In this document: in pieces, positions 7,296 through 15,590 of the stretch | Layout: each line of letters begins with the position of its first letter | Numbering within the stretch: the first letter of the stretch is position 1 | Assembly (NCBI RefSeq): GCF_001078055.1 | Contig: NZ_CP010777.1 | Location: forward strand, 1,262,408-1,326,407 | Length of the DNA stretch: 64,000 nucleotides | Direction of reading: 5' to 3' | DNA from: Rufibacter radiotolerans | GTDB lineage: Bacteria > Bacteroidota > Bacteroidia > Cytophagales > Hymenobacteraceae | Translations under genes and position numbers: made by a program | The notes under the pieces: generated by a model | The model's database searches: none | What the model saw: only the letters and a program-made list of their open reading frames with translations | What the model was told of the DNA's origin: nothing

Positions 7296-10200
7296 ATGAA
7301 AGGTAATATTACCCAGAATCCTAGATCCATGATTTCGCTCCGGAAGGGGTCTGAAATCCTCAAGCTGGCTTTGCTGCTGGTGTTTGCTTTCCTGGTGGGC
7401 GTGCAGGCGAATGCCCAGTCTGATGCCGTAACCATTTCTGGTAAGGTAACCGACAACGCCGGGGTAGGGCTGCCAGGGGTAACCGTGATGCTGAAAGGCA
7501 CGTCTACGGCTTCCCCTACAGACGTAGAAGGGAATTACGCTCTTAAGGTGCCGGCTGCCACGGGTACGCTGGTCTTCTCTTATATTGGGTATTTGACCCA
7601 GGAGGTAGCCATTAATAACCGCACGTCTATTGATGTGAAACTCCAGGCCGACCAGCAGACCCTGGGTGAAGTGGTGGTAGTAGGTTACGGTACCCAGAGT
7701 GCAGAAGCGGTTACTGGATCAGTATCTTCCATAAAGGGAGATGTCTTGCGGGAGGTTCCTTCCGCCAACATCTCCCAAGCCTTGCAGGGACGTCTGCCAG
7801 GTGTGCAGTTTTCACAATCTTCCTCACAGCCAGGCGCCACCATGCAAATCAGGATTAGGGGTGCCCGTTCCCTAAACGCCAGCAATGACCCGCTGGTCGT
7901 GCTGGACGGTATTCCGTTTGCTGGTTCCATTGGGGACATCAACCCAAATGACATTACCAGCATTGATATCCTGAAAGACGCTTCGGCCACCGCCATTTAC
8001 GGATCGCGCGGCGCAAACGGGGTTATTCTGGTAACTACCAACCGGGGCAAGCAAGGGCAGAAAGCCCAAGTAACCTACAATAGCTTTGTTGGCGCGAAGT
8101 CAGTTTTTGCCAAATACCCCATGATGAACGGTCCTGAGTTTGCCGCGCTCCGCAAGGCAGCCGGTATTTATACAAACGCCCTGGATGAGTCTGATGATGT
8201 CAACACCGATTGGCAGGATCTGTTATACAAAACCGGCATTCAGATGAACCATGACCTGGGGGTTTCTGGCGGCACCGAGCAGGGGAGTTATAACTTCAAC
8301 GCTGGGTATTACAAAGAAGAAGGGGTAATCCCAACCCAGCAATACACGCGTTATTCTATGCGTGGTGCTTTGGACCAGGCTGTAGGTAAAAACCTGCGTT
8401 TTGGTTTTACCACTTATAATAACTACAACATCACCGAAGGTTCCAACGTGGGCTTATACGGGGTATTGAGCATGTCACCCATTGCCAACCCTTATAACGC
8501 AGACGGTACCTGGAAGAGAACCATTAGAATGCCTTTGGATGAGCAATGGTCTTACAACAGAGAAATTGTGGAAGATTTGAGCGAAAGTTGGTTAAGCCAG
8601 ACCAGAGCTTTTGGTACGTACAACAACCTTTACGGAGAGGTAAAAATACCGAGAGTAGAAGGTTTGAAGTATCGTGCCAACCTTGGCTTAAACTATCGGC
8701 AGAGCCATGGCGGTGGGTTTACCGCCCAGGGAATAGGCAGCGCTACCGCTACCACTCCCTCTACCGCGTCTGTTAGCAACTCGCTCACCACTGACTGGAC
8801 GATTGAGAACCTGTTGACCTATGACCGCACCTTTGCCCAGAAGCATATGGTGAATGTGGTTGGATTGTATTCTGCCTCAGAAAACACCTTCCATAGATCG
8901 CGCATGGCCGCCAGAGATATCCCTTCAGATGCATTCCAATTCTATAACCTTGGGTTGGCAGCCGGTGAGATCACGGTAAGTCCTGGAGACCAGCAGTACG
9001 CCCAAAGCGGCTTGATGTCCTGGATGGGACGTGCGATGTATTCTTATGATGACCGCTATATGATAACCGCTACGGTACGGTCAGACGGATCTTCAAGGCT
9101 TGCACCTGGTAAGAAATGGCATACCTATCCGGCAGTTTCTGTGGGTTGGAACATTGCCAGAGAATCATTCATGGAGAACCTGAAGGCGATTGACATGTTG
9201 AAGCTGCGTGCAGGTTACGGTCAAACCTCTAACCAATCCATTGACCCTTATGCCACGCTGGGCCGCTTAAGCACCAGACCATACAACTTCGGTCCGGACA
9301 CCTACGCTACCGGCTTATATGTAACCGAGCTGCCTAACCCAAATTTGGGCTGGGAGTTCTCTGAGACCTGGAACTACGGGTTGGACTTCGGTCTTTTAAA
9401 CCACCGCCTGACAGGTACTGTGGAGTATTATGTGACCAATACCAATGACATCTTGCTAAGAGTGGGCTTGCCGCAAACTTCTGGAGTAGGCGGGTACGTG
9501 GCCAACATTGGTAAAACCCAGAACAAAGGGGTGGAACTGTCCTTGAATGGTATCATCCTGGAAAACCTCAATGGCTGGACCTGGGAAGCCGGCGTGAACA
9601 TGTATGCCAACCGCAATGAACTGGTAGCGCTTGCCGGCGGGCAGGAGAGAGATGAAGCCAACTGGTGGTTTGTAGGTCACCCTATTAACGTGATTTATGA
9701 CTACGAGAAAATTGGCTTATGGCAAGCAGATGATGCTAACCGCAAGCTTCTGGAGCCAGGTACAGATGAGCAGATTGTAGGTTCTATAAAGGTGAAATAC
9801 ACCGGAGGCTTTAACGCAGATGGTACACCAGTAAGAGCCATCGGGCCAAATGACCGCCAAATCATGGACGTAAATCCTAAGTTCCAGGGCGGCTTTAACA
9901 CCAGGGTTTCCTTTAAAGGGTTTGACCTGAGCGCAGTGGGTGCCTTCCAGAACGGTGGTATCCTAATCAGTACGCTTTACGGTTCTTCTGGCTACCTTAA
10001 CATGATGAGCGGCCGCCGCGGAAACGTGAAAGTAGACTACTGGACCCCTGAGAACACAGACGCCAAGTACCCAAGACCGGGCCGTAACCTAAGTGGTGAT
10101 AACCCTAAGTACGGCAACACCCTGGGGTATTTTGATGCCTCTTACCTTAAAATCAGAACTATTTCCCTTGGCTATAACTTTGATAACAACGCCTGGCTGC

Positions 10201-10421
10201 AAAACGCCGGTTTTGGCAGATTAAGGGTGTACGCCACGGCCCAGAACCCATTTGTGATGTTCTCGCCTTACCACAAAGAGTCAGGTATGGATCCTGAAAC
10301 TAACTCCTTTGGTGATGAGAATGCTGCCGTGACCACTGCTTACCGCAGACGCCTGCTTACTTTAGGTACAAACGCACCTGCAACGCGCAACTACCTGGTT
10401 GGTTTAAATATTACCTTTTAA
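7296..10421 (+). CDS. SusC/RagA-family TonB-dependent outer-membrane transporter
   Basis: 1041 residues. It forms the barrel through which glycan fragments enter the periplasm, with SusD as lid. The signal peptide spans about residues 1-41 (hydrophobic LALLLVFAFLVGV, cut near NAQSD). A carboxypeptidase-regulatory-like beta domain follows (ISGKVTDNAGVGLPGVTVML, about 46-130), then the SusC TonB-box region LGEVVVVGYGTQ. The plug contains QALQGRLPGVQ and SIDILKDASATAIYGSRGA, and a long barrel ends in an aromatic C-terminus (LVGLNITF). There is no N-terminal STN/anti-sigma domain, so control is by the LacI regulator rather than an ECF sigma switch. The substrate is inferred as glucuronoxylan oligosaccharides from the neighbouring GH10, GH43, GH67 and GH115 genes. 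It is followed 11 bases later by susD. Confidence 0.95.
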   Translation: MKGNITQNPRSMISLRKGSEILKLALLLVFAFLVGVQANAQSDAVTISGKVTDNAGVGLPGVTVMLKGTSTASPTDVEGNYALKVPAATGTLVFSYIGYLTQEVAINNRTSIDVKLQADQQTLGEVVVVGYGTQSAEAVTGSVSSIKGDVLREVPSANISQALQGRLPGVQFSQSSSQPGATMQIRIRGARSLNASNDPLVVLDGIPFAGSIGDINPNDITSIDILKDASATAIYGSRGANGVILVTTNRGKQGQKAQVTYNSFVGAKSVFAKYPMMNGPEFAALRKAAGIYTNALDESDDVNTDWQDLLYKTGIQMNHDLGVSGGTEQGSYNFNAGYYKEEGVIPTQQYTRYSMRGALDQAVGKNLRFGFTTYNNYNITEGSNVGLYGVLSMSPIANPYNADGTWKRTIRMPLDEQWSYNREIVEDLSESWLSQTRAFGTYNNLYGEVKIPRVEGLKYRANLGLNYRQSHGGGFTAQGIGSATATTPSTASVSNSLTTDWTIENLLTYDRTFAQKHMVNVVGLYSASENTFHRSRMAARDIPSDAFQFYNLGLAAGEITVSPGDQQYAQSGLMSWMGRAMYSYDDRYMITATVRSDGSSRLAPGKKWHTYPAVSVGWNIARESFMENLKAIDMLKLRAGYGQTSNQSIDPYATLGRLSTRPYNFGPDTYATGLYVTELPNPNLGWEFSETWNYGLDFGLLNHRLTGTVEYYVTNTNDILLRVGLPQTSGVGGYVANIGKTQNKGVELSLNGIILENLNGWTWEAGVNMYANRNELVALAGGQERDEANWWFVGHPINVIYDYEKIGLWQADDANRKLLEPGTDEQIVGSIKVKYTGGFNADGTPVRAIGPNDRQIMDVNPKFQGGFNTRVSFKGFDLSAVGAFQNGGILISTLYGSSGYLNMMSGRRGNVKVDYWTPENTDAKYPRPGRNLSGDNPKYGNTLGYFDASYLKIRTISLGYNFDNNAWLQNAGFGRLRVYATAQNPFVMFSPYHKESGMDPETNSFGDENAAVTTAYRRRLLTLGTNAPATRNYLVGLNITF

Positions 10422-10432
10422 TTAAGAAGCGA

Positions 10433-12385
10433 ATGAGACGTTTTAATATAAAATCTTTAGTAGGAACGGCCGCTATTACGTTGTTCCTGGTGGGGTGCTC
10501 TGATATTCTGGAGGAACAGCCTCGTAGTTTGTATGAGCCTGGTTTCTTTACCACTGAAAAAGGTGTTCAGGGCGGGTTGACCTCTATGTATGCGCACCTG
10601 CGCTATATCTACGGGCAAGCCTACTACTATAACGCCACCCTTACTGGTACAGATGAAGTAACCTACGCCAGAGATGCTGACGAGAACTTCAGGGTGATGG
10701 ACTTGTCCGGGCAAGGGCTCCTGACGCCAGCTAACAGCCGGGCCGATGTGCTATGGGGCGCCGCTTTCCCTAACATCAACACCGCCAGCGGGATAATTGA
10801 AAATGCCGCCGCGGTAGGTACCATTTCCAATGCGTTGATAGCGGAGGCCAGGTTCTTCCGGGCGTTTGACTATTTCCAGTTGGTACAGACCTTTGGTGGC
10901 GTACCTTTGGATTTAGGGGCGGGGGAGTTGAAGTTCAACACCAACCCCGTACGGGTTTCAGTGCGTAACACGGTTCCTGAGGTGTATACCAAAGCCATTT
11001 TCCCAGATCTGCTCACCGCCATCAATGATCTGCCGGCTGCTGGCCGCGTGACGGGTGGCGTTACCAAAACGGTGGCTCGCCTTTACTTGGCAAAAGCTTA
11101 CCTGACGTATGCCTGGTGGCTGGAAAACCCGAATAACATTCCTACCTACCCAGCTACTCCCCGCACAGACCCTAACGGCAAGAATGCCCAATGGTATTTC
11201 CAGCAGGCCTATGACATAGCTACAGAAGCCATTGATAACCCTGGTCCGTTCAAGTTGCAAGGCACTTACTATGATGTGAACCTGGGCTCAAATGACCGCA
11301 ACAGTGAGATCTTGCTGTACGCTGACCACACTGAGAAAAGCGAGTTCTACAATGCAGGTAGCTTAACGTTTGGTAGCGGTGGCGCCCCAGATAATTTTGC
11401 CGGCTGGATGATGACCTGGAACTACACCAACATCAGAAGCTATTTGAATGCAAACGGTACCGGTGCTATGAGCTCTGTACAGCGGGAAGCCTCTCAGGAT
11501 CTGGGTCGTCCCTGGACGCGTATGGCTCCCACCATTAACGTAGTGGAGAACACCTTCGCAGACAAAATCCTTGACTCACGCTATGACGGTACATTCACTA
11601 CCGTTTACCGGGCTAACTGGCCTAAAGGTGGTGGAACCAACATTCCAAGTGTAGTATATAATGCCAATAACCTACAAGTTCGTCCGGGTGAGCCTGTGCT
11701 TACTTTCCTGAATGAAAATTTGCCTATTACCTACCCATCTGGGGCCGGTAAGAGTAACATTGGGGCTGGAGAAGTGGCAGGCAGAGCAGACTACGTGATC
11801 GCGCCTAGCGGCATCAGCCGGATTGTGTATCCTAAGCTTTGGAAACTGGGGACCTACCGTACAGATAATGGCGCCGGATTAGGTCAGCCAAACGCCGGTA
11901 GCACCCGTCCTTTCAACATCGCTAAATTTTCTGAACTTTACTTCATAGCTGCTGAAGCCGCCGTGAAAGGTGCTACCACCAAAGCTGGCAAAAGTGCCCT
12001 TGATTTAATCAACGTGATTAGAGCACGCGCCGGCAAGTGGCGTTTTGACAACAACGGGAACACCACCAAAGTGGTGGACAACAGTGCTGCCATGATTGCC
12101 GCCACACCTACCACTATTGATATTAACTACATTCTGGCAGAGCGGTCCCGTGAGTTCTATGGCGAAGGTTACCGCTGGTTTGACCTAGTGCGTACCCAGA
12201 AATGGAACGAGCTGGCCTCTACCTACAGAATTGCAGGAAACAACTACGGAGACCATACCCCAATAACGGTAACCCGCGACATTAAGCCCATGCATTACCT
12301 GCGCCCTATTCCGCAAGGACAATTAGAGGCCATGGATATGACCGCTGAGCAAAGAGCTGCCTACCAAAACCCAGGGTATAATTAA
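10433..12385 (+). CDS. SusD/RagB-family glycan-binding lipoprotein
   Basis: 650 residues. It is a surface lipoprotein that binds oligosaccharide and caps the SusC barrel. The lipobox VGCSDILEEQP gives a lipidated Cys22. Family landmarks include the N-terminal EEQPRSLYEPGFF, the TPR-like stretch with EARFFRAFDYFQLVQTFGGVP, ARLYLAKAYLTYAWW, and the C-terminal LAERSREFYGEGYRWFDLVRT followed by LRPIPQ. At 650 residues it is longer than many SusD proteins, consistent with the xylan-type group. It follows susC by 11 bases and is followed by a very strong hairpin (12389-12457) that separates it from the downstream GH43. Confidence 0.95.
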   Translation: MRRFNIKSLVGTAAITLFLVGCSDILEEQPRSLYEPGFFTTEKGVQGGLTSMYAHLRYIYGQAYYYNATLTGTDEVTYARDADENFRVMDLSGQGLLTPANSRADVLWGAAFPNINTASGIIENAAAVGTISNALIAEARFFRAFDYFQLVQTFGGVPLDLGAGELKFNTNPVRVSVRNTVPEVYTKAIFPDLLTAINDLPAAGRVTGGVTKTVARLYLAKAYLTYAWWLENPNNIPTYPATPRTDPNGKNAQWYFQQAYDIATEAIDNPGPFKLQGTYYDVNLGSNDRNSEILLYADHTEKSEFYNAGSLTFGSGGAPDNFAGWMMTWNYTNIRSYLNANGTGAMSSVQREASQDLGRPWTRMAPTINVVENTFADKILDSRYDGTFTTVYRANWPKGGGTNIPSVVYNANNLQVRPGEPVLTFLNENLPITYPSGAGKSNIGAGEVAGRADYVIAPSGISRIVYPKLWKLGTYRTDNGAGLGQPNAGSTRPFNIAKFSELYFIAAEAAVKGATTKAGKSALDLINVIRARAGKWRFDNNGNTTKVVDNSAAMIAATPTTIDINYILAERSREFYGEGYRWFDLVRTQKWNELASTYRIAGNNYGDHTPITVTRDIKPMHYLRPIPQGQLEAMDMTAEQRAAYQNPGYN

Positions 12386-12388
12386 TCC

Positions 12389-12457
12389 TTCACCACGATA
12401 CTTAAAAAGATTGGCTGCTCCAAAGAGGCAGCCAATCTTTTTAAGTACCGTGGTGAA
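12389..12457 (+). terminator. Near-perfect 30-bp-stem hairpin after susD
   Basis: Arms TTCACCACGATACTT... (12389-12418) and ...AAGTACCGTGGTGAA (12428-12457) pair over 30 positions with one A/C mismatch around a 9-base loop. A run of T's lies inside the right arm. It probably terminates or attenuates transcription, or protects the susCD mRNA 3' end. Confidence 0.75.
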
Positions 12458-12572
12458 TTCAATAAAAGGACCACTTTCTGCCATACATGGTAGAGGAAAA
12501 GTCAGCCTTTCCTGGCACCACTTATACCTAAGATCCTTCCGTTTCCCTAGCACAAGAAGACCAATAGTAGAG

Positions 12573-14150
12573 ATGAGAAAAACGTTGCTTCAATCTAGTT
12601 TTCTATCGGTTCTTTGTCTCTTACTTGCCTTAATGGCACAAGGGCAGAGAGCCCGCAATCCTATTATTTATGCCGATGTGCCGGACGTAGCCATGATACG
12701 GGTGGGGGACACCTATTACATGAGTAGCACCACCATGCATATGAGTCCGGGACTGCCTATCATGAAATCTAAAGATCTGGTGAACTGGCAACTGGTTAAC
12801 TATGCGTATGCTACCCTGGACTCACTTAATGAGTTAAACCTTACCAACGGAAAAAGCACCTACGGAAGGGGTTCCTGGGCAAGCAGCCTGCGGTTTCATA
12901 AGGGTCTGTACTATGTGACCACCTTCTCCCAAACTACCGGGAAAACCTATATCTATACCACCAGAAACTTGGAGAAAGGCCCCTGGGAAACGCACTCCTT
13001 TAAACCCTCTTTGCATGATCATTCCTTGTTCTTTGAGGAGGACGGCCGTGTCTATATGATTTATGGCGGCGGCAAGCTACGGATGGTAGAGCTCAAAGCG
13101 GATTTGTCTGGGGTAAAAGAAGGAACAGATCAGGTACTGATTGAGAATGCCAGCGCGCCTGCCGGTCCCCATATTAACCTTCCCGCCGAGGGGTCTCAGC
13201 TCTTTAAAGTAAACGGCAAATATTACCTCTTCAACATTGTTTGGCCTAAAGAGGGCATGCGGACGGTACTGGTTCACAGAGCAGATAAGATCACCGGTCC
13301 TTATGAAGGGAAGGTAGTGTTGCAGGATAAGGGGGTGGCGCAAGGTGGGTTGATAGATACGCCAGATGGCAAATGGTATGCCTATATGTTCCGGGATTTT
13401 GGGGCGGTAGGGCGCATACCGTATTTGGTGCCGGTACAGTGGAAAGATGGCTGGCCGGTTCTGGGCACCAATGGCAAAGTGCCGGAAGAGTTGAGCCTGC
13501 CCGCAAGTAAAGGCCTTATCCCCGGCATTGTGGCCTCAGATGAGTTTGCCCGGAAAAAAGGAGAGCCCGCCTTACCCTTGGTTTGGCAATGGAACCACAA
13601 CCCTGACCATGCGCTTTGGTCTGTTACCAAACGAAAGGGTTACCTAAGATTAACCAATGGTCCAATTACATCTGATTTTCTACTGGCCAGAAACACCCTA
13701 ACCCAACGGACTATAGGGCCTGAAAGCACGGGCTCTACATTGCTGGATCTGTCACACATGAAGGAAGGAGATTTTGCCGGACTCTCCCTGTTGCAGAAAA
13801 TGTACGGGTTAGTGGGGGTGAAATATGAGAAGGGAGTAAAGTACATTGTGATGGTCAGTGCCCAATCTGGGAGCCCTGTAGAAGAGGAAAGGGTGCCTCT
13901 CCACCAAAAGACAGTGTACCTCAAAGCTGAATGTGATTTCAAAGAGCGCCGGGATGTGGTAGGATTCTACTACTGCCTGGACGGGAAATCATGGAAGAAA
14001 ATAGGGAAGCCTTTGAAGATGGCCTACACCCTTCCGCACTTTATGGGGTACCGTTTTGGGTTATTCAGCTACGCTACCAAAACGCCAGGGGGCTACGTTG
14101 ATTTTGACTACTTCCGCCTTCATCCAAAAATCTTTGAAAGTAAAGAATAG
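12573..14150 (+). CDS. GH43 family glycoside hydrolase (beta-xylosidase type) with C-terminal beta-sandwich
   Basis: 525 residues from the ATG at 12573, which gives a signal peptide (MRKTLLQSSFLSVLCLLLAL, cut after AQGQ). A longer in-frame start would read through the susD hairpin. The five-bladed GH43 propeller has the expected acidic triad: base Asp38 (VPDVAMIR), pKa modulator Asp149 (LHDHSLFFEEDG) and acid Glu206 (LPAEGSQLF). From about residue 320 a concanavalin-like C-terminal domain follows (DFAGLSLLQK, KTVYLKAECDF, VGFYYCLDGKSWKKIG, YVDFDYFRL). It resembles GH43 beta-xylosidases acting on xylo-oligosaccharides or on arabinose side chains; the exact specificity is not readable. It is downstream of susCD and 122 bases upstream of uxuA. 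Confidence 0.9.
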   Translation: MRKTLLQSSFLSVLCLLLALMAQGQRARNPIIYADVPDVAMIRVGDTYYMSSTTMHMSPGLPIMKSKDLVNWQLVNYAYATLDSLNELNLTNGKSTYGRGSWASSLRFHKGLYYVTTFSQTTGKTYIYTTRNLEKGPWETHSFKPSLHDHSLFFEEDGRVYMIYGGGKLRMVELKADLSGVKEGTDQVLIENASAPAGPHINLPAEGSQLFKVNGKYYLFNIVWPKEGMRTVLVHRADKITGPYEGKVVLQDKGVAQGGLIDTPDGKWYAYMFRDFGAVGRIPYLVPVQWKDGWPVLGTNGKVPEELSLPASKGLIPGIVASDEFARKKGEPALPLVWQWNHNPDHALWSVTKRKGYLRLTNGPITSDFLLARNTLTQRTIGPESTGSTLLDLSHMKEGDFAGLSLLQKMYGLVGVKYEKGVKYIVMVSAQSGSPVEEERVPLHQKTVYLKAECDFKERRDVVGFYYCLDGKSWKKIGKPLKMAYTLPHFMGYRFGLFSYATKTPGGYVDFDYFRLHPKIFESKE

Positions 14151-14213
14151 CCAGTGCCGATAGCTTTAAAAAGAGGATTAAACTTCACATTCTGGAAGAC
14201 TAGCTCCTCAGAA

Positions 14214-14227
14214 GTTACTTCGGTAAC
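14214..14227 (+). other. Small UUCG-tetraloop hairpin upstream of uxuA
   Basis: GTTAC-TTCG-GTAAC, a 5-bp stem closed by a stable UUCG loop, 46 bases before the uxuA start. It may be part of the leader; no function can be assigned. Confidence 0.4.
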
Positions 14228-14272
14228 AAATACGCTTAATGTTTCAAGTGCCTTTTAACTAATTAACCTTTT

Positions 14273-15445
14273 ATGTCACTACTTCAAAGCTGGCGGTGGT
14301 ACGGCCCCCAGGATTCCGTTACCCTGCTGGATGTAAAACAAGCCGGTGCCACCGGCATCGTGAGTGCCCTGCACCACGTACCCCACGGCGCCGTCTGGAC
14401 AGTGGAGGAAATCCAGGAACGCAAACGAATCATTGAGGAAGCTGGCCTTACGTGGGCAGTGGTGGAAAGCGTGCCGGTGCATGAGTCTATCAAGACCCGT
14501 GCCGCCGACTGTGAGCAGTACCTGGAGAATTACCGCCAGAGCCTGCGCAACCTGGCTGCCTGCGGCCTCAAAACCATCTGTTATAATTTCATGCCCGTGC
14601 TGGACTGGACCCGTACCAACCTGGCCCTGGAACTCTGGAACGGCGCCAAAGCCCTGTATTTTGACTGGGCCGATCTGGCCGTGTTTGACCTCTTCATTCT
14701 CAAGCGGGAAGGGGCGGAGCAGGATTATGCGCCAAGCGTGGTACAGAAAGCCCGTGAACGCCATGAGGCTTACTCCCCACAAGAACTGGAAGAACTTAGC
14801 GAGATCATACGCATGGGCGTTCCCATGGAAGGCTACATTTCGTTGGAGCAACTCCAGCAGAGTATTGATACTTACAAGCAGATCGGTCACGCCGGCCTGC
14901 GCGAGAACCTGGCGTATTTCCTGGAGTCCATCATGGATGTCTGCGAAGAGAATGGCCTGAAGATGACCATTCACCCAGACGATCCGCCATACCCTATTCT
15001 GGGTTTGCCGCGCATTGCCTCTAACAAAGAAGACCTGCTTTACATTATCAATCGGGTGGACCGGGCGCCCAATGGTATCTGTTTCTGCACGGGTTCCCTG
15101 GGCGCCGGTAGACACAACAACCCGGTGGAGATTCTGAAGGAAGTGGGCCACCGCGTGTACTTCGCGCACCTGCGCAACGTGCTCAAAGACCCCGAAGGCA
15201 ACTTCTACGAGTCTGACCACCTGGCCGGCGACGTGGACATGTATGGCGTCATGAAAGAACTGGTGCAAATCAACGCCACGCGTGAGGTGCCAATTCCGTT
15301 CCGGCCAGACCACGGCCACCAGATTCTGGACGACCTGCACAAAGTCACCAACCCCGGCTACTCGGCCATTGGCCGACTGCGCGGCTTGGCTGAATTGCGC
15401 GGTCTGGAGATGGGCATTGCCCGCTCTCTGGAGGACTGCAAATAA
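14273..15445 (+). CDS. uxuA: Mannonate dehydratase
   Basis: 390 residues. It dehydrates D-mannonate to 2-keto-3-deoxygluconate (EC 4.2.1.8), the exit of the glucuronate catabolic pathway. The N-terminus (WRWYGPQDSVTLLDVKQAGA) and the TIM-barrel metal-site segments match UxuA: KMTIHPDDPPYPILGLPRI, the Cys-containing ICFCTGSLGAGRHNN, YFAHLRNV and PFRPDHGHQ. No signal peptide is present, so it is cytoplasmic. Its place between GH43 and GH115 ties it to the fate of the glucuronic acid released by the alpha-glucuronidases. Uronate isomerase (uxaC) and a KDG kinase are not visible in the window. Confidence 0.95.
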   Translation: MSLLQSWRWYGPQDSVTLLDVKQAGATGIVSALHHVPHGAVWTVEEIQERKRIIEEAGLTWAVVESVPVHESIKTRAADCEQYLENYRQSLRNLAACGLKTICYNFMPVLDWTRTNLALELWNGAKALYFDWADLAVFDLFILKREGAEQDYAPSVVQKARERHEAYSPQELEELSEIIRMGVPMEGYISLEQLQQSIDTYKQIGHAGLRENLAYFLESIMDVCEENGLKMTIHPDDPPYPILGLPRIASNKEDLLYIINRVDRAPNGICFCTGSLGAGRHNNPVEILKEVGHRVYFAHLRNVLKDPEGNFYESDHLAGDVDMYGVMKELVQINATREVPIPFRPDHGHQILDDLHKVTNPGYSAIGRLRGLAELRGLEMGIARSLEDCK

Positions 15446-15466
15446 CCCATGAAATTGGAGAAATAA

Positions 15467-15527
15467 CTTTCTCAAAACGGCTGCTGGTTTGGACCTGTTT
15501 TCCAAAAAACAGGCTGTTTTGAGAAAG
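15467..15527. repeat. Intergenic palindrome, copy 4 (nested)
   Basis: Outer arms CTTTCTCAAAAC / GTTTTGAGAAAG (12 bp, perfect) enclose a second inverted repeat, CCTGTTTT / AAAACAGG. It lies between uxuA and the GH115 gene. Confidence 0.7.
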
Positions 15528-15590
15528 GCTTTTTCTGTTCTCCGTCAGAAGGATCAAGCTACATACCCAGCTATTGAAGGAAACCCCCAA

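Noticed and set aside
14279..15505. 408-codon open frame on the minus strand opposite uxuA
   Set aside because: Complete overlap with a well-recognised gene, no recognisable domain, and a composition explained by codon bias of uxuA read in reverse.
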